Below, piece by piece: positions 18,404 to 26,806 of a stretch of 64,000 nucleotides of DNA. Origin of the DNA: MFD09286-c1 sp963701015 (lineage in GTDB: Bacteria; Bacteroidota; Bacteroidia; Bacteroidales; DTGW01); the NCBI GenBank assembly GCA_963701015.1, contig OY969556.1, positions 4,216,001 to 4,280,000 of the forward strand, in the 5' to 3' direction. Position numbers and translations under genes: made by a program. The notes beneath the pieces were generated by a model. It was not told where the DNA came from, did no database searches, and saw only the letters and a list, made by a program, of their open reading frames with translations. Each line of letters begins with the position of its first letter. The first letter of the stretch is position 1.

Positions 18404-18737
18404 AATAAACCGAATTATTAATCTATAACAAAGACAATTAAATATCCCAAATAAACTAACTCATTATTTGATGTTCTCTAAACATTTGCTGGTAATGCAA
18501 TTATAACACATTACTATTTATATTACAATGGTAATACAATATTTTTTAATTTATGTTAAAATTGTTACAAAATATTCGATTTAACTGGTAGTTTATGCCA
18601 TAAATTGTAAAATTGATTTTAAACTAACATATTTACATTCTAAAATATTTATAAAGAATATAAAGAGTAATTGCAAAAAAATACCTGATAATTAAAACGT
18701 TGAATATGATTAACGTTAATAGGATTAAAAGTTATCA
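18404..18737. other. Intergenic region between MerR and MFS genes
   Basis: This 334-base AT-rich divergent spacer has no ORF or RNA gene that I can support. It holds the 12-bp palindrome at 18709-18720 near the MFS start. Confidence 0.5.
18709..18720. promoter_or_regulatory. Perfect palindrome before the MFS gene
   Basis: ATTAACGTTAAT is a 12-bp perfect palindrome ending 17 bases before the ATG at 18738. The half-site CGTTAAT also forms the dyad upstream of the GH28 gene (54263-54292). It is a candidate operator; AT-rich palindromes also arise by chance. Confidence 0.35.
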
Positions 18738-19913
18738 ATGAATTTAAAGAAGAACATATATAGTCTGTACGTACTAAAAGTATCGCAATGGCTGCTTTTA
18801 ACAATGCCGGTGATGCTTATTTTTTATAATGCCAATCATTTAACAGTAAAGCACTTGTTTACTATTCAGGCAGTATATTCATTGGCAATAGTAATTCTAG
18901 AAATTCCTTCGGGTTATATGGCCGATGTTTGGGGAAGGAAAAACACAATAATAATTGGCGCTGTTCTCGGATTCATTGGATATTTCATTTATTCAGTTTC
19001 TTCCGGATTTTGGTATTTTATGTTTGCTGAAATTATTTTGGGCATTGGAAGTAGTTTTATTTCAGGAACTGACACAGCCTTACTTTACGATACGTTACTT
19101 TCGAATGATTTAGAAAACCAATATATTAAAATTGAAGGACGAATGACTTCAGTTGGAAATTTTGCTGAAGCCATTTCTGGTGTTGCAAGTGGATTCCTGG
19201 CAGCAATAAGTTTACGTTTACCTTTCATTTGCCAGGCTATTGCAGCTTTAATTGCTATTCCGGCTGCTATTGCTATAAGTGAGCCGGTTTTTCATAAACA
19301 GTTTAAAAAACCAACGGTGAGTGATGTAATAGCATCATATTATGATGCGCTATTTAAAAATAAAAAATTAATGCGAAATATGATGCTGTCTTCAGTTGTA
19401 GGCGCATCAACTTTAACAATGGCATGGTTTGTTCAGCCCTATTTTAAAACGGTTTCAGTGCCAATTTCATTGTATGGCATTTTATGGACAATTTTGAATG
19501 CATCTGTTGGATTAGCTGCCCTTGCTGCATATCGGATTGAAAGGAAATTTGGTGAAGCTAAAACTTCTGTATTTATTGTAATTTGCTTAATGCTTGGATA
19601 TATTTCGCTTGCTTTTTCACATTCGGTATGGGCAATCAGCATCATTTTATTTTTCTATTTAATACGTGGGATAGCGACTCCTGTATTAAAAGATTATATC
19701 AATAAGCAAATTGCATCTGAAACACGTGCAACTGTTTTATCATTAAGGAACTTAATTATTCGCGGACTGTTTTCAATGATGGCGCCTATATTTGGATGGC
19801 TTACTGACAAAATAAGTTTACAGGCAGCCTTATTAATGGCTGGTTCAACTTATTTTATATTTTCGCTTCCATTTATTTTAATGTATTGGAAATTTTCTAG
19901 CAGACTTAAATAG
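18738..19913 (+). CDS. MFS transporter
   Basis: This 391-residue major facilitator has about 12 membrane segments. The loop between segments 2 and 3 carries a MFS motif-A-like sequence (GYMADVWGRKNT), and a longer cytoplasmic loop falls near residues 190-210. The substrate cannot be told from sequence; drug efflux and sugar export are both possible. The 3' end overlaps the convergent MBL hydrolase gene by eight bases, with no terminator between them. Confidence 0.88.
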   Translation: MNLKKNIYSLYVLKVSQWLLLTMPVMLIFYNANHLTVKHLFTIQAVYSLAIVILEIPSGYMADVWGRKNTIIIGAVLGFIGYFIYSVSSGFWYFMFAEIILGIGSSFISGTDTALLYDTLLSNDLENQYIKIEGRMTSVGNFAEAISGVASGFLAAISLRLPFICQAIAALIAIPAAIAISEPVFHKQFKKPTVSDVIASYYDALFKNKKLMRNMMLSSVVGASTLTMAWFVQPYFKTVSVPISLYGILWTILNASVGLAALAAYRIERKFGEAKTSVFIVICLMLGYISLAFSHSVWAISIILFFYLIRGIATPVLKDYINKQIASETRATVLSLRNLIIRGLFSMMAPIFGWLTDKISLQAALLMAGSTYFIFSLPFILMYWKFSSRLK

Positions 19914-20667
19914 TAATTTTTAAAGTATCGTAAGCAAGAATAACATTTTTAGGCAATTCTTTTTGAACATCATTATACAATCCAAGTTGGTGGCTGCAAT
20001 GAGTTATATATGCACGTTCAGGTTCTAATTCCTTTAAAAGTTCCAACGATTCTGATAATGAAAAGTGAGAGATGTGTGGTTCTTTTCTAAGTCCGCTTAT
20101 TACAATATGTTTTGAGCCTTTAATTTTAATGATTTCTTCGGTAGCAATTTGATTTATGTCAGTTAAATAGGTAAAATCCTGAATCCTGAATCCCAAAATT
20201 GGCAATTTATGATGCATTACGCGAATTGGAATTATTTGTATTCCTTCAGCAATAAAAGGTTTTGTTGAAATAGAACGAAATTTAATTTGAGGTATTCCCG
20301 GGTACTTTTCTGATGCAAATACATAGGAATATTCCTGTTTAAGTGATTGTTGAACCCTTTCTTCAGCAAAAACATTCATAGCCTGCTTCTGAAAATAATT
20401 GAAAGCCCTTATGTCATCAAGCCCGGCAGTATGATCCTTATGTTCGTGGGTAAATAAAATTGCGTCTAATCGTTCAACATTTTCGCGCAACATTTGCTGT
20501 CTGAAATCTGGTCCGGTATCAATCACAAATATTTTGTTGTTAATATTTATCATTACCGATGAACGCAGCCGTTTATCGCGCAGGTCGTCTGATTTACAAA
20601 CCTTGCATTTGCATCCAATCATTGGCACTCCTTGCGACGTCCCGGTTCCCAAAAATGTAACAACCAT
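19906..20667 (-). CDS. MBL-fold metal hydrolase (PhnP/RNase Z-like)
   Basis: This 253-residue metallo-beta-lactamase-fold protein carries the metal motif THEHKDH near residue 75 and later conserved His residues (VMHHKLP and THCSHQ). The N-terminal FLGTGTSQGVPMIGCKCKVC, with its Cys cluster, resembles PhnP, a cyclic phosphodiesterase. No phn genes are nearby, so the substrate is open. It lies downstream of ndk, beyond the ndk terminator, on the same strand. Confidence 0.88.
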   Translation of the reverse strand: MVVTFLGTGTSQGVPMIGCKCKVCKSDDLRDKRLRSSVMININNKIFVIDTGPDFRQQMLRENVERLDAILFTHEHKDHTAGLDDIRAFNYFQKQAMNVFAEERVQQSLKQEYSYVFASEKYPGIPQIKFRSISTKPFIAEGIQIIPIRVMHHKLPILGFRIQDFTYLTDINQIATEEIIKIKGSKHIVISGLRKEPHISHFSLSESLELLKELEPERAYITHCSHQLGLYNDVQKELPKNVILAYDTLKITI

Positions 20668-20701
20668 TTGATATTAAATCTAATTAGGAAAAGGATTAAA
20701 A

Positions 20702-20720
20702 AAGCCGGTTTGACCGGCTT
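20702..20720 (-). terminator. Terminator of ndk
   Basis: An 8-bp stem (AAGCCGGT/ACCGGCTT, three-base loop) lies 15 bases after the ndk stop, followed on the minus strand by a T-rich run. Confidence 0.7.
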
Positions 20721-20735
20721 CTTATCAATTTGTTT

Positions 20736-21155
20736 TTAAAAACGTTCAAGTTTCGAGAAAAAATAATCACTTTCAATAATTGCGTTTTCATCACTATCCG
20801 ATCCGTGAACTGCATTATTCTGCATACTTGAAGCATATTTTTTACGTACAGTACCTTCTTCAGCATTTGCAGGGTTTGTAGCACCAATTAATTTACGGAA
20901 ATCTTCAACTGCATTTTCCTTTTGAAGAATTGCTGCAACAACAGGCCCTGATGACATAAAGTCGCATAAATCATTAAAAAATGGCCTTTCGCGATGTACA
21001 GCATAAAATCCTTCAGCTTGTTTTCGAGTCAAATGAACCATTTTAACAGCCGAAATTTTAAATCCAGCTTTTGTTATCATGGCTAAAATTTCACCAGTAA
21101 AGTTTTTACCCGTTGCATCGGGTTTAACCATTGTAAATGTTAAGTTTCCAGACAT
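20736..21155 (-). CDS. ndk: Nucleoside-diphosphate kinase
   Basis: This enzyme exchanges the terminal phosphate between nucleoside di- and triphosphates. The 139 residues fit the family; the active-site His117 lies in NNAVHGSDSDENA and the N-terminus has TFTMVKPDA. I chose ATG 21155 (MSGNLTF); a TTG two codons upstream is in frame. It is divergent from nrnA and ends at its own terminator. Confidence 0.97.
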   Translation of the reverse strand: MSGNLTFTMVKPDATGKNFTGEILAMITKAGFKISAVKMVHLTRKQAEGFYAVHRERPFFNDLCDFMSSGPVVAAILQKENAVEDFRKLIGATNPANAEEGTVRKKYASSMQNNAVHGSDSDENAIIESDYFFSKLERF

Positions 21156-21240
21156 ATTCAATATTTAATTTTGGCTGTAAAATTAATAAAATTAAACAAT
21201 TACAAAGTACATGATTAAGCATTCAATACATTAATTTCTT

Positions 21241-21248
21241 TATCTTTG
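21241..21248 (+). promoter_or_regulatory. -7 promoter box of nrnA
   Basis: TATCTTTG is a full -7 match that ends only seven bases before the nrnA ATG at 21256. Transcription would start at or within a few bases of the start codon. Confidence 0.5.
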
Positions 21249-21255
21249 GACACAT

Positions 21256-22302
21256 ATGGAAATAGAAAATAATATTCTGATTAATGCAATTGAAGGAGTT
21301 AAAAGTCTTCTCAGTACTAAAAAAAAGATACTGGTTATTACACATTACAACCCCGATGGTGATGCAATAGGTTCATTAATGGGTCTATATCATTATCTGA
21401 ATAAAAAAGGACATGATGTAACGGCACTTGTCCCCAATGAGTTTCCCGATTTTTTGACATGGCTAAAAGATACGGAAAAAATAATTGTATATCAAAAGCA
21501 GGAAAATATTGGTATAAAATCAATTGAAGATGCTGAAATTATTATATGTGCTGATTTTAATGATTTCAGAAGATTAAAAAATATTGGACCAAAAATTGAA
21601 AGTTCGAAGGCTATAAAAATTTTAATTGATCATCATCCTGCACCTGATGATGCGTATCTTTATAAAATACATGATACGGGTTCATCGTCAACAGCAGAAC
21701 TGGTTTATAAATTTATTGAAAGTTCGGGCGACAAGTCAATTGTTGATTCAACAATTGCAGAGTGCATCTATATGGGTATAATGACTGATACCGGATGTTT
21801 CAATTTTAATTCTTCGAAACCAGAAACTTTTCATATTGTTGCTAATTTATTAACCACCGGTTTCAACAAAGACAAGGTATTTAATTTGGTTTACAATAAT
21901 TTTTCAGAATACCGGATGAAATATATGGGTTATTGTTTGAACGAAAAAATGAAAGTATTGCCCGATTTACATGCTGCATATATTGTGCTTACCAAAGACG
22001 ATATGGCAAAGTTTCATTTTAATACTGGTGATTCTGAAGGTTTTGTAAACCTGCCATTTTCAATTAAAGGAATCCATATTGCAGCTTTATTTACCGAAAA
22101 GAAAGAAAATGTGAGGATTTCATTACGATCGAGAGGTGGCTTTGCTGTAAATACGATATGTGAAAAATATTTTGAAGGTGGCGGGCATAAAAATGCAGCA
22201 GGTGGAGAATCAAAACTTACATTATCGGAGACAATCAAACAATTTGAACAAATTCTAGAACAATACCGTAATGAAATTAAAAACGTTAATTGGTTCGATT
22301 AG
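21256..22302 (+). CDS. nrnA: DHH-family bifunctional oligoribonuclease/PAP phosphatase
   Basis: This 348-residue DHH/DHHA1 phosphoesterase degrades short RNAs and probably also 3'-phosphoadenosine 5'-phosphate. Motifs in order are HYNPDGDAIGS, ADFNDF, IDHHPAP and the C-terminal DHHA1 GGGHKNAAGG. These match NrnA of Gram-positive and Bacteroidota species, which do the job of Orn. Its 3' end overlaps the next gene, an FKBP lipoprotein, by 32 bases, so the two are co-translated. Its promoter leaves almost no leader. Confidence 0.93.
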   Translation: MEIENNILINAIEGVKSLLSTKKKILVITHYNPDGDAIGSLMGLYHYLNKKGHDVTALVPNEFPDFLTWLKDTEKIIVYQKQENIGIKSIEDAEIIICADFNDFRRLKNIGPKIESSKAIKILIDHHPAPDDAYLYKIHDTGSSSTAELVYKFIESSGDKSIVDSTIAECIYMGIMTDTGCFNFNSSKPETFHIVANLLTTGFNKDKVFNLVYNNFSEYRMKYMGYCLNEKMKVLPDLHAAYIVLTKDDMAKFHFNTGDSEGFVNLPFSIKGIHIAALFTEKKENVRISLRSRGGFAVNTICEKYFEGGGHKNAAGGESKLTLSETIKQFEQILEQYRNEIKNVNWFD

Positions 22303-22813
22303 TTACTCATTTTTACTATGTTTTATACTTATTTTACAAGGTTGCAATACAGCTACCCTTGAACAAAAAAAAACTGTTACTGACTCTACTACGCAAAAAC
22401 TTATTGAGGTTAACAGATACATGCTGAAAAATGATGAGGTAGTTGTTAAAGAATATATTAAACGGCATGGGTACAATATGAAGCAAACCGAATCAGGATT
22501 ATATTACCAGATTTTTAAAAGCTTCAATGGAAAGGCAATTAAAATTGGGAACGAAGTAACTATTAAATACAAAGTAGAATTACCTGATGGTACATTATGC
22601 TATTCTTCTGATTCCACTGGGAATAAAACTTTTATAATTGGATCCGGACGAATTGAAACTGGTTTGGACGAAGGAGTTCAGTTACTTAAAAAAGGTGACA
22701 AGGCATGTTTAATTTTATTCCCTCACCTTGCTTTTGGTATGCTGGGCGATAATAAAAGGATTCCTCCTCGGGCAACAATTATTTATACTTTAGAAATTGT
22801 TGACGTAAAATAA
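22271..22813 (+). CDS. FKBP-type peptidyl-prolyl isomerase lipoprotein
   Basis: This 180-residue lipoprotein has a signal peptide with lipobox LQGC and one FKBP domain at about residues 85-178 (ETGLDEGVQLLKKGDKACLI and IPPRATIIYTLEIVDV). FKBP domains turn prolyl bonds and assist folding in the envelope. It resembles GldI of gliding Bacteroidota, but no other gld gene is present, so I do not use that name. It overlaps nrnA and is the first of four FKBP-like lipoprotein genes in a row. Confidence 0.88.
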   Translation: MKLKTLIGSISYSFLLCFILILQGCNTATLEQKKTVTDSTTQKLIEVNRYMLKNDEVVVKEYIKRHGYNMKQTESGLYYQIFKSFNGKAIKIGNEVTIKYKVELPDGTLCYSSDSTGNKTFIIGSGRIETGLDEGVQLLKKGDKACLILFPHLAFGMLGDNKRIPPRATIIYTLEIVDVK

Positions 22814-22936
22814 TTGATAGTTGTTTTTTATCAAATAAAAACGGAATTTTGGGGACTGAAAAACGAACGGTTTTTATTAAAAATAATTTAGAATAAATTT
22901 CAGTTCAGTGTAATAAATAATTATCCATTTAAGAAA

Positions 22937-23809
22937 ATGCGAAAATTTTTCGTAGGTTTTATAGGGTTATTCATTTTAATAGTTTCATGCAATTATTTCT
23001 CGAAATATCCGGGATATAAAAAGAACTGGAACGGTATTTATTATAAGCTTCTTACAATTGGAGAAGACAATCGACATGCTGTTCCCGGTGATTATATTAC
23101 CATATCCATTAAATATAAAACAATCAAAGATTCGATATTTTTTACCGGCCGAAGGCGTTTTCAAGTTACCAATCCCGACTTTAAAGGTTCGGTGGATGAA
23201 TGTTTTACAATGCTTGCGAAAGGTGAAAAAGCTGAATTTATAATTAATGCCGGTAATTTTTTTAAACGCACTTTGCAGACCAATATGCCATCATTTATTA
23301 ATGCTGATGACGATATGAAGGTTGTAATAGAAATGAATGATATTCAAACAGCAAAGGAATATGAAAATGAGAAAAGTGCATTTTTAAAATGGATTGAAGA
23401 TTTTGGTGAATATGAACAGGAAATTCTTTCGCAATATATGAAAGAACAAAAGCTGTCCATTCAACCAACACCCTCTGGTATGTACTTTATAAAACTTAAA
23501 GAAGGTGATGGTATAAAAGTTGAAAAAGGTGATACATTAATTGTTGATTATGAAGGCAGGTTTTTAGATGGGAAATTTTTTGATTCAACTATAAAACGTC
23601 ACGAAGCATTTTCATTTGTTTATGGCACCGAGTGGCAGGTTGTAAAAGGTCTGGAAGAAGCCTTTGGCAAAATGGAAGAAGGAGAAAAAGCATTGGTTAT
23701 TTTACCTTCGGAATTGGCCTTTGGTGAAAACGGATCATCTACCGGGATTATACCACCATTTACTTCACTTATATTTGAGTTAGAATTGAAAAAAATTATC
23801 AAACCATAA
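22937..23809 (+). CDS. Tandem FKBP-domain lipoprotein
   Basis: This 290-residue lipoprotein has a lipobox near IVSC and two FKBP-like domains. The first (about 35-135) is degenerate. The second (about 170-288) is canonical, with LIVDYEGRFLDGKFFDST, VKGLEEAFGKMEEGEKA and IPPFTSLIFELEL. A charged helical linker lies between them. It probably acts as a periplasm-facing folding helper. It is the second of four neighbouring paralogues, each with its own spacer of 50-125 bases. Confidence 0.87.
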   Translation: MRKFFVGFIGLFILIVSCNYFSKYPGYKKNWNGIYYKLLTIGEDNRHAVPGDYITISIKYKTIKDSIFFTGRRRFQVTNPDFKGSVDECFTMLAKGEKAEFIINAGNFFKRTLQTNMPSFINADDDMKVVIEMNDIQTAKEYENEKSAFLKWIEDFGEYEQEILSQYMKEQKLSIQPTPSGMYFIKLKEGDGIKVEKGDTLIVDYEGRFLDGKFFDSTIKRHEAFSFVYGTEWQVVKGLEEAFGKMEEGEKALVILPSELAFGENGSSTGIIPPFTSLIFELELKKIIKP

Positions 23810-23854
23810 AATTTACTATTTTATAATACGTTTTAATGAATTATTGCTTACACT

Positions 23855-24899
23855 ATGAATAAAATAAACAAAGTTTTTCTTTTTGTATTATTAATGTTTT
23901 CCATTGGATTTTCAGGTTGTCTTAAACAGCACTGACCAAACTGCACAATCGCGTGAAAGTGGTGATCAATCTAATTATCTTGCCGATTTAAGAATTTACT
24001 TGAAATCGTTAATTAACAATCCAAGTTATCCACGAATTGATACTACTGTATTTCCAAGGCTTGATACCACAATATATTTAGTTAAAGACACACTTTCGAT
24101 TAATAATGGTAAAAAATATTATTATTATTATGTCCGTTTAGATACTGGCACAAGCAAGATATCTGAACGCCCAACAGTAAATGACTTTGTATATGCAAAT
24201 GTTACAGGATCGCTTATAAATGGAGCAATTTTCGAAACATCTGATCAACTAATTGCTGCACAAAATGGCTTACACCCATCAAACGTATTTAAAGGCCCCA
24301 TATATATTCGTATGGATTCTATTAAAATAATTGGTTTAAAGGAAGGTATGCCAAAAATGAATGTTGGCTCAATTTATAAATTTGTAATTCCGTCACCATT
24401 GGCTTATGGTTCCGCTTCAGAAACTTATATTCCATCGTACTCGACTTTAATTTACGATATCCAATTGCTTCAAATTATTCATGATCCAATTGCATATGAT
24501 TCAATGTTTGTATCAAAATGGGTTGATTCATTGCAATTAAATATGGTTAGTAATTCCAGTGGTAAAGTTTATATTAAGGTAGATAGTACTTCGGTTGGCG
24601 ATACATTAAAAGATGGCGATCAGGTAAAGGTTTTATATAAAGGCAAAATGCTAGATGGAAACAGATACTTCACTGATTCTACAAAATATGACAGTGTAAC
24701 CTTTATGTTAGGACAAAACCAGGTGATTAAAGGTTGGGAATTGGCTTTACATAATTTAAGGGACAGTTGTAAAGCTGAAATTGTTGTACCATATAGTATG
24801 GCTTATCCGTGGGGCTCATATAATTCATATGGTCAGACAGTTATTCCTGAATATCATTCACTTTATTTTGAATTATCAAAAATCGTGCACATTAAATAA
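23855..24899 (+). pseudogene. FKBP-like lipoprotein gene split by a frameshift
   Basis: ATG 23855 opens a good lipoprotein signal (lipobox FSGC) that runs into TGA at 23933 after 26 codons. The mature protein continues in the +1 frame to 24899 and carries two FKBP-like domains closely related to the next gene. Removing one base, most simply one A from AAA at 23924-23926, restores a single ORF of about 347 residues (GCLNSTDQTAQ). Without the fix, the second part would start at TTG 23904 with no signal peptide. Sequencing error and true inactivation are both possible. Confidence 0.8.
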
Positions 24900-24957
24900 G
24901 AAATTTATAGCACAAAATATATATTGAACGAATAAAACTAAGCATTAATTTATTAAG

Positions 24958-25986
24958 ATGAAAAAGATATTGTTTTTTATGTTATTTGGTTTGACTGTTT
25001 TTTTGACAGGCTGCTTTAAGGACAATAATGTAAACCAAATAGCCCAGGAAAATACTACACTTAATAATTATTTATCTTCATTAAGGAGAACATTGAGAAA
25101 TTCGATTGGAAATGCTGCCTTTCCCCGCCTTGATACAACCATTTATTTGGTAAAAGATACATTTTCGTTTTACAAATCGAACAACTATTATTTTTATTAT
25201 GTAAGAATTGATTCAGGTGTAAGCAAAATTATTCAAAAGCCTTCACCTCACGATTTCGTTTATGTTAACATTACCTGTTCGCTAACTGATGGAACAATCA
25301 TTGAAACGAACAATCATACTTTGGCAGCATCGCATAATATATACCCATCTAATTATTTTTCAAAACCTCTTTATATTCATATCGATTCACTCCCAATTGC
25401 TGGCCTTATCGAATGTATTCCACAAATGAAATTAGGTTCAACTTATAAGTTTATTATCCCTTCTCCATTGGCGTGTGGGGCTTATGGAGCACTGCAATAC
25501 TATACCAATAATGCCATACCAGCTTATTCAACTTTGATTTACGATATACAATTGACTAATATCGTAAAAGACCCAATTGCCTATAATTCAACATTTATTT
25601 ATAAAATGGTTGATTCACTTAAATTAATTAAAGTTTCAAATGATTTGGGAAAAGTGTTCCTAAACTCTGATACTTCTACAAGTGATTTTGCCTTAAATGA
25701 TCAGGTAAAAGTACTTTATCAAGGGAAAATCTTAGACGGCAATTACTATTTTACCGATTCAGCATCTATTATTGATAGTGTAACATTTACTATAGGTCAA
25801 AATCGGGTAATTAGTGGCTTGGAACTTGCAGTTTTAAATATGAAAAATAATAGCAGCACAGATCTTGTTGTTCCATATAATATGGCTTATGAATGGGGGT
25901 TGGTAAATTCATATGGTCAAATGGTTATACCTCGATATCAATCCTTGTATTTTAAGTTATTCAAGGTAGTTAAGCTGTCAAATTAG
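24958..25986 (+). CDS. Divergent tandem FKBP-like lipoprotein
   Basis: This 342-residue lipoprotein has lipobox LTGC and two FKBP-like repeats (about 85-200 and 225-340). It is a close tandem paralogue of the frameshifted gene before it: both share FPRLDTTIYLVKDT and similar C-termini (NSYGQ and IVPY/VVPY blocks). Several residues of the FKBP pocket are not obvious, so isomerase activity is doubtful and a chaperone or binding role is possible. It is the last of the four-gene series, convergent with lipB. Confidence 0.8.
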   Translation: MKKILFFMLFGLTVFLTGCFKDNNVNQIAQENTTLNNYLSSLRRTLRNSIGNAAFPRLDTTIYLVKDTFSFYKSNNYYFYYVRIDSGVSKIIQKPSPHDFVYVNITCSLTDGTIIETNNHTLAASHNIYPSNYFSKPLYIHIDSLPIAGLIECIPQMKLGSTYKFIIPSPLACGAYGALQYYTNNAIPAYSTLIYDIQLTNIVKDPIAYNSTFIYKMVDSLKLIKVSNDLGKVFLNSDTSTSDFALNDQVKVLYQGKILDGNYYFTDSASIIDSVTFTIGQNRVISGLELAVLNMKNNSSTDLVVPYNMAYEWGLVNSYGQMVIPRYQSLYFKLFKVVKLSN

Positions 25987-26012
25987 ATTCTAATAAAGCT
26001 ATGAGTTGAAGA

Positions 26013-26693
26013 TTAAATTTGTTCTAAGCTGAATATTTTCAATAAATTTTTTAATGCAATTTCGGAAACTTCTTCAAAATTGGCTTGTTTTCCAATTTCC
26101 TTTTCAATTGATGTTACTGCTTTATCAGTATATCCACATGGATTAATATGACTGAAATAACTCAGGTCGGTGTTTACATTTAAGGCAAAGCCGTGCATAG
26201 TTACCCAATGACTGCTGCGTACGCCAATTGCACAAATTTTTCGGATATTTTTTTTTGAAGTAACACCGAGCCAAACACCAGTTGCCCCTTCTAATCTTTC
26301 ACCTACAATACCAAATTCATCAATTGTATCAATAATTACCTGTTCCAGTTTGTTAATATATTCTTTCAATCCAATTTTTAATTGCTCGAGGCTTAAAATG
26401 GGATAACCAACCAATTGCCCCGGACCATGATAAGTAATATCGCCACCACGGTTTATTTTATAAAATTGAGCATGTTTTGCTTGCAGTTGAATATAGTTAA
26501 GCAAAAGGTTTTGTTCGTCACCGCTTTTGCCCAGCGTATAAACGTGAGGATGTTCGCAGAAAATTAAATGATGAATAAGTTCGGGAGTTCCAGAATTTTT
26601 TAATTCCACAACCTTATTAAAAAGCTGCTCCTGATAATCCCAGGTTTCTTTATAATCTTTAAGTCCTATTGAATGAAATTCAACTTTCAGCAT
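26013..26693 (-). CDS. lipB: Octanoyl-ACP:protein octanoyltransferase
   Basis: LipB moves octanoate from acyl carrier protein to lipoyl domains, the first step of lipoate synthesis. At 226 residues it fits the family. The catalytic pair is visible: Lys152 (RKICAIGVRSS) and Cys186 (NPCGYTDKAVTS). Their 34-residue distance equals that of E. coli LipB (Lys135 and Cys169). The substrate-loop motif RGGDITYHGPGQLVGYP is complete. LipA is not in the window. A -7 box lies at 26717-26724. Confidence 0.97.
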   Translation of the reverse strand: MLKVEFHSIGLKDYKETWDYQEQLFNKVVELKNSGTPELIHHLIFCEHPHVYTLGKSGDEQNLLLNYIQLQAKHAQFYKINRGGDITYHGPGQLVGYPILSLEQLKIGLKEYINKLEQVIIDTIDEFGIVGERLEGATGVWLGVTSKKNIRKICAIGVRSSHWVTMHGFALNVNTDLSYFSHINPCGYTDKAVTSIEKEIGKQANFEEVSEIALKNLLKIFSLEQI

Positions 26694-26716
26694 TTGCTAT
26701 AAAATAATGTATTGAA

Positions 26717-26724
26717 CAAACTTA
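26717..26724 (-). promoter_or_regulatory. -7 promoter box of lipB
   Basis: The minus strand reads TAAGTTTG, a full TAnnTTTG match 23 bases before the lipB ATG. Confidence 0.45.
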
Positions 26725-26771
26725 GTAGTGTTTTGATTAAAATCCTTCATAATTAGAATATTCATAAATTA

Positions 26772-26798
26772 AAAAGGCCACCGTTGAGGCAGCCTTTT
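26772..26798 (-). terminator. Terminator of the phosphofructokinase gene
   Basis: A stem of AAAAGGC with GCCTTTT, extended inward by two G-C and two G-T pairs, lies just after the stop at 26807. A T-run follows on the minus strand. Confidence 0.75.
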
Positions 26799-26806
26799 CA
26801 AATTTA

